Shown piece by piece: positions 1 to 6,582 of a stretch of DNA of 64,000 nt. The translations under genes were made by a program, and so were the position numbers. This stretch comes from CAIQJJ01 sp964606085 (GTDB taxonomy: Bacteria > Chloroflexota > Anaerolineae > Anaerolineales > UBA4823), in contig CAZSFD010000010.1 in the NCBI GenBank assembly GCA_964606085.1, positions 1-64,000 on the forward strand, written 5' to 3'. The notes under the pieces are model-generated. The model ran no database searches. It was not told the DNA's origin and was given only the letters and a program-made list of their open reading frames with translations. Each line of letters begins with the position of its first letter. Positions within the stretch are counted from its first letter, which is position 1.

Positions 1-54
<54 letters not shown>

Positions 55-80
55 AACTAGGTGCTGAGGAGGATAGGAAA

Positions 81-443
81 ATGGCGAAGATTGAGCGGTT
101 TGAGGATGTGAAGGCGTGGCAGGCGGCGCGGGGGTTGGCGAACCAGGTGTATGAAGTGACCGGGGCGGGTGATTTTGCCCGCGATTTTGGGCTGCGCGAC
201 CAGATTCGGCGTGCGGCGGGGTCGGTGATGCATAATATCGCTGAAGGGTTCGAGGCCGGTTCTGACCCAGAATTTATCCGCTTTCTCAAATATGCCCGCC
301 GTTCGGCCAGCGAAGTTCAATCCGAGTTGTATCTTGCCGCAGATTGTCATTACATCTCTCCAGAACAATTCCAAACCCTTTACGACCAGGCCACCCAGAC
401 CAAAATGATCATCAATGGTTTCATTAGTTATTTAGTCAAGTAG
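81..443 (+). CDS. Four-helix bundle protein (23S rRNA intervening-sequence / S23 family)
   Basis: A 120-residue all-helical protein with the family hallmarks: an N-terminal FEDVKAWQAARGLANQVY stretch, the DFGLRDQIRRAAGSV segment and the IAEGFEAGS turn. The start is supported by an AGGAGGATAGG ribosome-binding site just upstream. The family includes proteins encoded in rRNA intervening sequences and, more distantly, the Avd accessory proteins of diversity-generating retroelements; free-standing copies have no established function. It converges on the reverse transcriptase gene across a repeat-rich spacer. Proximity to a reverse transcriptase recalls Avd, but the RT is on the opposite strand and lacks the DGR signature, so a shared function is not supported. 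Confidence 0.85.
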   Translation: MAKIERFEDVKAWQAARGLANQVYEVTGAGDFARDFGLRDQIRRAAGSVMHNIAEGFEAGSDPEFIRFLKYARRSASEVQSELYLAADCHYISPEQFQTLYDQATQTKMIINGFISYLVK

Positions 444-635
444 TTGGGTAGTCAGTTAGTCAGGTAGTCGTTTGGTCAAGTAGTCGGGTAGTCAGTTAGT
501 CAGGTAGTCGTTTGGTCAATTAGTCGGGTAGTCAGGTGGTCGGTTAGTCGGTGACTAACTGACTATCCGACGAACCGACTTCTCGACTACCCGACGAACC
601 GACTACCCGACGAACCGACTACCTGACTATTGTTC
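442..635. repeat. Degenerate short tandem repeats forming a long palindrome
   Basis: The left half consists of units such as GTAGTCGGGTAGTCAGTTAG with two nearly identical 40-nt periods. The right half (from about 556) carries the same words in reverse complement (GACTACCCGACGAACC). The whole spacer could fold into one long imperfect hairpin between two convergent genes. The right end overlaps the 3' end of the reverse transcriptase gene. No unique spacers separate the units, so it is not a CRISPR array. It could act as a bidirectional terminator, or it may simply be simple-sequence expansion. Confidence 0.7.
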
Positions 636-1872
636 CTAGCCATTCCAACGGTTCGTTGGGGCTGAGAATGTGTGTTTTTTCGGGATTGACTTTCAGGTGT
701 AACTTCGCCAGACAGCGCACGGCATCGTTGTAAGCGCTTTCGGCAGCCTCCTGCGTGGGGCAGGCCATGATGAAATCATCGGCGAAACGGGCCAGTTGGT
801 GGCCGCGGCGCGTCAGCGTCACGTCGAAGGGATGCAGATAGATATTTGCCAGCAGCGGCGAGAGCGGGCTGCCCTGCAAAACGCCGGTAGGGGCGGGGCC
901 GGCCTTGCGTTGCAGCAGGTACGCCGCCACCGCCGAAGCTGCCGCCAACCCGGCCAGCCCCGCCGAAGCCAACGCGCTCTTCTTGAGCAAGCGCCGCCCG
1001 GCGGGGGTACGAAAGGTATCGAGGGCGGCGTTGCTCAACTTGCGCAGCGCCGGTCGCAGCATTCCCGCGCCTAACATCACCCCGCTCGTAGTCAGGCGGC
1101 GGAGGGTGGTGCGGCGCATACGGGCGGCATAGCCTTCGGCATCGGGCGCGGCGTTGGCGTAACCGGCCAGGCTTTCCTCGCTGTAGGGCCGGTAAGTTCC
1201 GTAAGGATCATCATCGTTTACCGCTTCGGCCACCCAATCCAGTCCCTTTTGGGCCAGACTCGAGGCCGTCTGGAACATGGCCGCGCCGGTTTCGGCATCC
1301 GGCGGCGGGCCGGCCTGCATCACGCCCACATCCAGCCAGGCTTGCAGCAGGCGCAACACCAGGGGGTCATCCACTTTGCGCTGCATGCGCGCCATCAACA
1401 GATCATGATCCAGGCTGTCGAAGCACGCCGAAATATCCGAATCGACGATCCAGCCGCAGCCCTGGGCGCGGTATTCCTGCGCACAATGCACGGCCTGCTC
1501 GATCGAAATTCCGGGCCGGTAGCCAAAACTGCACGGCAAAAACTGCGGCTCCCACAGCGGCTCAATCGTCTGTTGGGCGGCGCGTTGCGCCACGCGCTCG
1601 CGCACGGTCAGGATGCAAATCGTGCGTTCGCCGCCGCTTTTCTTTGGCATGGCAAACTGCCTGGCAGGGGTTGGCTGGTAGCGGCCGGTAGTGAGCATTT
1701 CCTGCAAGGCGGCCAGTTGCGCCGTCAGGTCTTGCTCGAACTCGGCCAGCGAAACGCCATCTGGCCCGCTGGAACGCTGGCGGCGGTACTTGGGGATGTT
1801 GCCGCGCACCGCCCGCCAGGCGGCCAGCAGGTTATCGGGGGAAGCGAGGTAGTCTATGAGTCGGGTAGTCAT
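619..1872 (-). CDS. Reverse transcriptase, group II-like, with a ~140-residue insertion in the core
   Basis: 417 residues from ATG at 1872; a TTG at 1911 would add 13 residues. RT motifs in order: fingers with PKKSGGERTI (about 76-85) and SFGYRPG (115-121), motif A SDISACFD with the catalytic Asp at 146, motif B QGSPLSPLLANIYL (333-346), motif C FADD (363-366), then KVNPEKTHIL and a short end. Between motifs A and B, residues about 188-328 form an insertion with acidic and basic stretches and a hydrophobic Ala/Leu-rich segment (about 300-320) resembling a membrane helix. There is no maturase X domain, HNH endonuclease or Cas1 fusion. It is the last gene of the RNase H-RemA-SPFH-orf51 operon, 101 bp after orf51. 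QGSPLSP with FADD rules against a DGR enzyme and fits the group II/CRISPR-associated/abortive-infection spread. Family beyond RT is not assigned. Confidence 0.88.
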   Translation of the reverse strand: MTTRLIDYLASPDNLLAAWRAVRGNIPKYRRQRSSGPDGVSLAEFEQDLTAQLAALQEMLTTGRYQPTPARQFAMPKKSGGERTICILTVRERVAQRAAQQTIEPLWEPQFLPCSFGYRPGISIEQAVHCAQEYRAQGCGWIVDSDISACFDSLDHDLLMARMQRKVDDPLVLRLLQAWLDVGVMQAGPPPDAETGAAMFQTASSLAQKGLDWVAEAVNDDDPYGTYRPYSEESLAGYANAAPDAEGYAARMRRTTLRRLTTSGVMLGAGMLRPALRKLSNAALDTFRTPAGRRLLKKSALASAGLAGLAAASAVAAYLLQRKAGPAPTGVLQGSPLSPLLANIYLHPFDVTLTRRGHQLARFADDFIMACPTQEAAESAYNDAVRCLAKLHLKVNPEKTHILSPNEPLEWLGTIVR

Positions 1873-1902
1873 CTTGTCATCTCGTCGGTTAGTCTTGTTA
1901 TT

Positions 1903-1963
1903 TAGGTGCAACGCACCTGGACATCAAAAATGTTCTTCGGCTTGAAGCCAGGTGCGTCGCACC
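1903..1963. repeat. Inverted repeat with nested palindromes upstream of the RT gene
   Basis: TAGGTGCAACGCACCTGG at 1903-1920 and CCAGGTGCGTCGCACCTA at 1946-1963 are inverted copies differing at one base, with about 25 bases between them. Each arm is itself a small palindrome (AGGTGC-NNN-GCACCT). It lies between orf51 and the RT start, so it could be a small non-autonomous insertion or a structured leader affecting RT translation. Confidence 0.65.
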
Positions 1964-1973
1964 TATGCGGAGG

Positions 1974-2129
1974 TCAACACCACACACCGGCAATTAATCC
2001 GGTCTGCACATCATCGAAGAGATAAGGCAGGCGGCCCACGGCGGCAGCAAGTTCACCGCCCCAGGGTAAAAATTCGCCCCAACGCCAGTTGAAACGGGCC
2101 GCATCCCATTCTTGAAACGGCTCAGGCAT
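1974..2129 (-). CDS. Small Trp-rich hypothetical protein (51 residues)
   Basis: ATG at 2129 overlaps the last codons and TGA of the SPFH gene by 8 bases, which suggests translational coupling. The product is 51 residues with five tryptophans (for example FNWRWGEF and FLPWGGE) and ends at a TGA 101 bp before the RT start. No family was recognised. Its tight overlap and its position between SPFH and RT argue that it is a real small gene and not a chance frame. It could also be the N-terminal remnant of a longer decayed protein, since an inverted repeat follows its stop. Confidence 0.5.
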   Translation of the reverse strand: MPEPFQEWDAARFNWRWGEFLPWGGELAAAVGRLPYLFDDVQTGLIAGVWC

Positions 2130-3849
2130 GTTCATCCTCCATCACAGAGACTTCAGGGGTCTTTTTACGGCGTGGCGTTTTGGCGGGCTTTTCGGGCTGA
2201 GTTGGCGCTGCCTGCGCCGCGGCCAGGCTCACCTCGAGCATGATTTCGCGCGCCAGGTCAGCCAGGTACAGTTCGGGCTGCCAATTCGTCACCGGGTAAG
2301 CGCGGCTCTCGCCGTTGCGATATACGATGGCTTCTGGCGCAGCAATGGGGTAAGCCTCCGGGCAGGTGATCTCTACCCGTACACCGGCCAACGCCGCCGG
2401 AGCATCGGTGGTGAAGCTGATTTGGGCGCCGCGCAGTTGGCCGTGACGCAGGATGAAATCGTGTTCCAGGTATTGAATACGCTCCAGGCGGGCGGTTTCG
2501 GTTTCGAGGCGTTCTGGCAGGCTGCTTACAGCTTGCAGCGGAGCCGGGCGCGGCAGAAAGTGCGTGGTGGGTGGGGTGATCTTTTCGCGGAAACCGCGCA
2601 AAGCCTGAATGCCCGTGGCCACCGCATCGGGGTCGCCGTTGCCGCCCATCTCGACATGCCGCGACTGGGTTTGCACGCCCGGCAGCAGACCGTGTTTGGC
2701 GGCTTCGGTGGTCACTTGCGCCGTCCCTTCGATCACGGCCAGTGTTTCAGCGTGCTGGTACTCCATAGATTTCAGGTCGAGTTCTTTGGCCGTGCGCCAT
2801 TCTTCAGCCAGGCGGCGGCGTTCGGCTTCACGCGCCTCCTGCGCCTGGCGGATTTCCTGCATCTGCGCCTCAGTTTGCGCTTCCAGAAGGCGTTTTTGCT
2901 GCTCGAAGTTAGCCAGTTGCGCCTGGGTTTCGGCCTCGATCAGCGAGACCATGCGCTGCGCCTGGGCGGTTTGCACCTGCATTTCGAGGCGCATTTTCGA
3001 GAGTTCGGCCCGGGCGGCTTCGGTCTGGTGGTTTTCGGTGGCCTGCAAACGCGCCAGGGCTTCACTCTGTAGAATACCCACCAGGCGTTCATCGCCCTCG
3101 CGCCGGGTGACGGCCACATCCACCACTTTCAGACCGTCCAGGCTGGGGCGTGCGGTCAGACGGGCAAAGATGCCATGTTCCACCACGTCCAGCCCACGCC
3201 CGGTCGGGATTTTGCCCGCGGATGTTCCTGAAGGTTCAGGAGCATCCGCGGGCGGGTAGGGAGTGGACATCCCCTCGTCCCGCGAGCGTTCTTCGCTCGC
3301 CGCTCCCTGCGAAGTGGAAAAAGCGGCTGGTGCGGCCCCTGGCGTTTTCACACTGCCGAGCAGCGCCTCGTGGGGCATCGTTTCGATCTGCGCCAGAATG
3401 CCCGCCCGGCAGACAGCTTCGAGTGTGGCCAGCGGTTCGGCCACCTGCACAATTTGTAACGGGTCATGCACCTGAAAAATCACCTGCACTTCCAGCGTGA
3501 TCTTCCAGCCATCCAGGCTGACCCCGCTCACCGCCGGCAAAGCGTGACGGTGCTGCGTGGCATCTACCCATTGCACCAGGGCTTCGGCGCTGCGGCGGCC
3601 CATCAGCCAGTGCGAACCGGTTTCGAGGATGGTCGGTGCGGCATCCGATTGGTAGCACACACCCCACGAACCGGGCGGCACATCCAGCTTGCCAAACAGC
3701 CCCCAGAACGAGCGGATGGCGTGCATGGGCGGCGTGGCCAGGCCATTGAAGCTGAAGGATGGGCGGCCATTCTTGCCTGGCAGTTCAGGCCGCATGGTAT
3801 CTGCGATTACTTCGGCGACATGATTGATTTGTGCGCTTACGTCGGTCAT
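2122..3849 (-). CDS. SPFH/band-7 domain coiled-coil protein with possible UBC/RWD-like C-terminus
   Basis: 575 residues. The N-terminal part (about 55-265) has the pattern of a stomatin/prohibitin/flotillin (SPFH) fold: GSWGVCYQSD, a VQVIFQVHDPLQIV strand-helix, then SLDGLKVVDVAV. It is interrupted at about 168-220 by a low-complexity insert rich in Pro, Ser and Ala, encoded by palindromic DNA. A long charged coiled coil follows (about 270-375, rich in Gln, Glu and Ala). The C-terminus (about 455-550) reads like a ubiquitin-conjugating or RWD fold: VRVEITCPEAYPIAAPEAIV, then NWQPELYLADL, without a cysteine at the usual E2 catalytic position. A basic tail (PRRKK) follows. SPFH proteins scaffold membrane-associated assemblies. 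RemA-like ends 1 nt upstream, so the genes are coupled. SPFH call is firm; the UBC-like part is tentative. Confidence 0.75.
   Translation of the reverse strand: MTDVSAQINHVAEVIADTMRPELPGKNGRPSFSFNGLATPPMHAIRSFWGLFGKLDVPPGSWGVCYQSDAAPTILETGSHWLMGRRSAEALVQWVDATQHRHALPAVSGVSLDGWKITLEVQVIFQVHDPLQIVQVAEPLATLEAVCRAGILAQIETMPHEALLGSVKTPGAAPAAFSTSQGAASEERSRDEGMSTPYPPADAPEPSGTSAGKIPTGRGLDVVEHGIFARLTARPSLDGLKVVDVAVTRREGDERLVGILQSEALARLQATENHQTEAARAELSKMRLEMQVQTAQAQRMVSLIEAETQAQLANFEQQKRLLEAQTEAQMQEIRQAQEAREAERRRLAEEWRTAKELDLKSMEYQHAETLAVIEGTAQVTTEAAKHGLLPGVQTQSRHVEMGGNGDPDAVATGIQALRGFREKITPPTTHFLPRPAPLQAVSSLPERLETETARLERIQYLEHDFILRHGQLRGAQISFTTDAPAALAGVRVEITCPEAYPIAAPEAIVYRNGESRAYPVTNWQPELYLADLAREIMLEVSLAAAQAAPTQPEKPAKTPRRKKTPEVSVMEDEHA
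3214..3253. repeat. 40-bp palindrome inside the SPFH coding sequence
   Basis: GCCCGCGGATG at 3214-3224 pairs with CATCCGCGGGC at 3243-3253, and the loop holds a second palindrome, CCTGAAGGTTCAGG. A further small hairpin (GCGAGCG / CGCTCGC) sits at 3282-3300. Both fall in the low-complexity stretch that interrupts the SPFH fold, as if palindromic elements had inserted without breaking the frame. Confidence 0.7.
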
Positions 3850-3850
3850 A

Positions 3851-4078
3851 TCAGTTTTCCTCCACAGGTTGTTTGCTGCTCAAAATTACCTGCCCGCTGT
3901 CCATGAAAATGACCCAGCGGCAGGCCTGTCCGTAGGTCAGGTCAATCAGGCGGTTCTCAGCTTTGGCCTTGCGCGCCGCCCGACGAATGGGGGCCGATTC
4001 CCAATTACCAACGGCCACGATCCGCTCGGCGGCAATCCACCCGCCCGGCCCAATGTGCAACAATCCTTTTTCGCTCAT
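3851..4078 (-). CDS. RemA/DUF370 family protein
   Basis: 75 residues from ATG at 4078, chosen because GAGGAG sits 9 nt upstream; an ATG at 4087 lies too close to it. The sequence has the family landmarks: LLHIG, RIVAVGNWESAPIRR, RLIDLTYG and DSGQVILSSKQP. RemA of Bacillus is a DNA-binding regulator of biofilm matrix genes, and the DUF370 family is normally found as a small chromosomal regulator. Here it sits in an operon between RNase H (18 bp upstream) and SPFH (1 nt downstream), which is an unusual setting. It could regulate this operon or bind nucleic acid alongside the RT and RNase H. Confidence 0.82.
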   Translation of the reverse strand: MSEKGLLHIGPGGWIAAERIVAVGNWESAPIRRAARKAKAENRLIDLTYGQACRWVIFMDSGQVILSSKQPVEEN

Positions 4079-4096
4079 TTTCGTCATCTCCTCGTT

Positions 4097-4534
4097 TTAT
4101 CCCGCCACGTGCCCATCCACCACATCATTGGCCAGGGCGTCAGCCAGTCGGTTACGTTCACGTGGGATATGCTGGAAGGTCACGCGGTCGAAACGAGCAA
4201 CCAACGAACGTAACTGCGTTTGCGCCTTTCGTAAACCTGGCGCATGAGCGGTGGCCCGGCCTGTCATTTGGTGGACGAGAATCTGGCTGTCGCTGTACAC
4301 AGCGATCTCGCTCACACCCAACCTGGAAAGCTCCTCCAAAGCCAGTGCCACCGCAGCGTATTCGGCTTCGTTATTGGTCAAGCCCTCCACGCGGCGCGCA
4401 AACCAATGCCGAATTTCCTGGTTTTCATCAAAAACGACGGCCCCCAACCCACTGGCATGGCGTTCCGGGCGGATGGCACCATCGGTGAAAACTGTCAGTT
4501 TACTGGAGCGTTGAAGCAGGCGTAAAAAATTCAT
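4097..4534 (-). CDS. RNase HI-family protein (RVT_3-like)
   Basis: 145 residues. The RNase H fold is shown by the catalytic acidic residues in order: TDGA near residue 18, NNEAEY near 54-59, YSDSQILV near 79-86 and NRLADALAN near the C-terminus. The form is the short 'ribonuclease HI / reverse-transcriptase-like' type found as stand-alone proteins that cut RNA in RNA-DNA hybrids. It opens the operon that ends with the reverse transcriptase, so the pair could produce and process an RNA-DNA hybrid; that pairing is inferred. No strong ribosome-binding site precedes the ATG. Confidence 0.85.
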   Translation of the reverse strand: MNFLRLLQRSSKLTVFTDGAIRPERHASGLGAVVFDENQEIRHWFARRVEGLTNNEAEYAAVALALEELSRLGVSEIAVYSDSQILVHQMTGRATAHAPGLRKAQTQLRSLVARFDRVTFQHIPRERNRLADALANDVVDGHVAG

Positions 4535-4617
4535 ACTTTCAGGATACCGAAAGCGCCCCTCGCCATCATCCCCCCAGGTTTGGCTTTTTATCCCTGCCAG
4601 ATGGGATTGTTAAACCA

Positions 4618-4645
4618 CAACGCCCCCTGGCAGCAGGAGGCGTTG
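4618..4645 (-). terminator. Hairpin between the SAVED gene and the RNase H operon
   Basis: On the minus strand CAACGCC pairs with GGCGTTG, with an inner CCTG/CAGG stem, 25 bp after the SAVED stop codon. The following T tract is weak (TGGTTTAAC). It probably separates the CRISPR transcript from the RNase H-RT operon, at least partly. Confidence 0.4.
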
Positions 4646-4669
4646 GGGTTCAAGAAAGGCGTTTGTTTA

Positions 4670-5308
4670 TTACGAGAAGCGCAATTCCCGGCTGATGGGC
4701 ATCAGTGGCAGGTATTCCTTGCCGTTCCAGTGATACACGGTGGCTTCGCTGACCGTACCCCAGGTGCAGCCCAGGCCATAGGCCAAAGCCACTGGCGTAG
4801 AAAGGAAAATGTGCATATCCACGTGCCCCACGGCCAGCTTGATGGCATCTATGGCGGTGTTGAACTCCCTGACCACCTGCACCCATTCCTTGGAGTTGCT
4901 TTCGTCCAGGCTCTTTACCGGGCTGCCATAAGCCGGGTCGTTGGTCACGATGAAGAGATCGGCATCCAATTGTTTAGCCGCCAGATAGCGGGCCACATCG
5001 TGCAGCGCCCTGCGGTTGATGTCCACCAGGATAGCCACATGCACTTTGGATGTAATCGGCTCATTTTCTGCAACCGGGGCCACCTGTGAAGATATTTTGG
5101 TATCCGGCTGGCTTGCTGGCAGTGCGGGTTTCTTGGCTTTAGCCTGTTCGATGCGATAGGTGATCAACTGTTGGCCTTTCTGGATCACCTTGATCGCTGC
5201 TGTTCCAATCGTGCCCACATAGCCGCCAACTTTGAGTGTGGCTTCCAGGCCAGGTTCAATTTGCTTGAAGATTTCAAGCGCGTCGTTGATCATAGGGGGA
5301 AGTTCCAT
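4670..5308 (-). CDS. SAVED-domain-like protein, probable cyclic oligonucleotide sensor
   Basis: 212 residues. The C-terminal two thirds (about 90-212) show a Rossmann-like pattern ending in DMHIFLSTPVALAYGLGC, then SEATVYHWNGKEYLPLMP. This recalls the SAVED (CARF-like) sensor domains of CBASS and type III CRISPR effectors, where a hxxFxxxPxxLAxxLG stretch is followed by a YxPL-like end. Residues 1-60 hold amphipathic or weakly hydrophobic helices (LKVGGYVGTIGTAAIKVI) and about 60-90 a Pro/Ala-rich linker; no nuclease, TIR, Lon or classical two-helix membrane effector is evident. It begins 7 bp after cas6, so it is part of the Cmr operon. The domain assignment is by pattern only and moderately sure. 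Confidence 0.55.
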   Translation of the reverse strand: MELPPMINDALEIFKQIEPGLEATLKVGGYVGTIGTAAIKVIQKGQQLITYRIEQAKAKKPALPASQPDTKISSQVAPVAENEPITSKVHVAILVDINRRALHDVARYLAAKQLDADLFIVTNDPAYGSPVKSLDESNSKEWVQVVREFNTAIDAIKLAVGHVDMHIFLSTPVALAYGLGCTWGTVSEATVYHWNGKEYLPLMPISRELRFS

Positions 5309-5315
5309 AAAACAT

Positions 5316-6194
5316 TTATCCTTTCACGAAATGCGTGGGGCGGGTCTGACCCAAGCCAATGCTTGTATGGTGACCCGTGCCACAGTAAAAGGCAAACTGG
5401 CTTAACGTTTGCAATACCTGGTCTGCGCCATCCCACACATCGGCCCATCGCCCGCATTGATGCTTGGGCAGCAGCGCAAAGCCCACCGTGCCGGTAAAAC
5501 CGGTGGCAATGCCGCGGCTGCCTTCGGCAAATTCCCAGCGTTCCGAGTTAACGCCCACCAATTCGCTCACCACCACGCAATCTTGCACAAAATCGCGCCA
5601 CACATCCTGAATCCGGCACGGTTCGGGAGCATAGGTGTTCCACTTTTCCCAATAACTGCGAAACACCTGGCCCGGAACCGGCAAAGGCTGGTCGGCGCTG
5701 CCAGAGCGGAAAGCGGTCGGCGAATTGAATTCCAGGGTTGCCTGGCGCGAGCGCTTTGTGCGGAGTGGGTCTTGCGCCATGCGCTCGTATGAAATTTGCC
5801 CGGCCCAGGGGTGCTGAGCGGGGTCGAGCGTCCAACCTTCGAGGCAGAAGGGCATTTTATACAGCGTAACCTGGCGGGAGAGCCTGGTGTTCCGTTCGGT
5901 CAAAATCTGCGAAAACAGCAGTTCAGAAAGTTCCCTTTCGTAGGTGGTGATGCGCAGCCAGCATTCATCGCCTTTTTGCAGCCAGCTTCCGGCCCGCAGC
6001 GGACGGCCACGGTCATCGAGCAGCGTCGAAATGGTGTACGGGCGTGTACCGTTGCCAGTGTGCAGTGCTTCGCCTTTGGCGGGATCGCACAACGTCACCT
6101 GGCTCAGGAACCAGGCGTTAGCCGGGCGTCCCAACGGGCCAAGGATAGGCACATTGGCTGTGGCTTTGAGCGAGAGCAGATACGACAGCAGCAT
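5316..6194 (-). CDS. cas6: CRISPR pre-crRNA endoribonuclease Cas6
   Basis: 292 residues, the usual size. Near the N-terminus His45 precedes the RPYTISTLL strand, the position of the general base in many Cas6 proteins. The C-terminus carries the glycine-rich RAMP loop region, GFTGTVGFALLP and then FAFYCGTGHHTSIGLGQTRP. Cas6 cuts CRISPR transcripts within the repeats and supplies crRNA to the Cmr complex. It follows csx15 by 5 bp and lacks its own strong ribosome-binding site, so translation is probably coupled. No CRISPR array is visible here, so its substrate must be transcribed elsewhere. Confidence 0.88.
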   Translation of the reverse strand: MLLSYLLSLKATANVPILGPLGRPANAWFLSQVTLCDPAKGEALHTGNGTRPYTISTLLDDRGRPLRAGSWLQKGDECWLRITTYERELSELLFSQILTERNTRLSRQVTLYKMPFCLEGWTLDPAQHPWAGQISYERMAQDPLRTKRSRQATLEFNSPTAFRSGSADQPLPVPGQVFRSYWEKWNTYAPEPCRIQDVWRDFVQDCVVVSELVGVNSERWEFAEGSRGIATGFTGTVGFALLPKHQCGRWADVWDGADQVLQTLSQFAFYCGTGHHTSIGLGQTRPTHFVKG

Positions 6195-6199
6195 ACGGG

Positions 6200-6580
6200 T
6201 TATCGGGTCTGGCGAGCGGCATCGCGCACGGCCTGTAGATTGAGTATTTCGGCCACTTCGTAGCGCGGCGGTGTACTCCCTGCCACCGGGCTAACACGCA
6301 CCACCGAAGGGAAATACCCCATCCGCCCGTGCAGTTCGGCCAACAGCAAGGCAGCGATGAAGTTGAGCGCCGGCGGCACGATCAGCACCTGCTCGGTCTG
6401 AAACTGATCAGAAGTCAGCGGAATTTGCGCCACAAGCGCTTGCAGTTGCGGCAGGAATGGCTGAGCGGTATTGAACTGCACAGCGATGGGAATCACCTGG
6501 GCGATGGACTGGCCGGCGAGGGTCTCGATGCGGGCGAGTTGGTCAGGGGGGATGGGGTGGGAGAAGTTGAGGAGGAGCAT
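6200..6580 (-). CDS. csx15: Csx15-like CRISPR-associated protein
   Basis: 126 residues with an alternating strand-helix pattern: LLLNFSHPI at the start, VLIVPPALNFIAALLLAELHGRMGYFP in two halves around residue 70-95, and a basic C-terminus. The LNFSHP opening and AELHGRMGYFP match what I recall of the Csx15 family, small proteins confined to type III loci and proposed to bind or degrade cyclic oligoadenylates. It lies 2 bp after the CARF gene and 5 bp before cas6, which fits an accessory role in damping the signal. The name rests on memory of the family, not on a search. Confidence 0.6.
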   Translation of the reverse strand: MLLLNFSHPIPPDQLARIETLAGQSIAQVIPIAVQFNTAQPFLPQLQALVAQIPLTSDQFQTEQVLIVPPALNFIAALLLAELHGRMGYFPSVVRVSPVAGSTPPRYEVAEILNLQAVRDAARQTR

Positions 6581-6582
6581 GG

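Noticed and set aside
442..635. CRISPR array
   Set aside because: The repeats are contiguous and degenerate with no spacers, and they mirror each other.
81..1872. Diversity-generating retroelement (Avd-like four-helix bundle next to an RT)
   Set aside because: The RT has QGSPLSP and not the DGR (I/V/L)GxxxSQ motif, the two genes converge instead of sharing an operon, and no template/variable repeat pair was seen.
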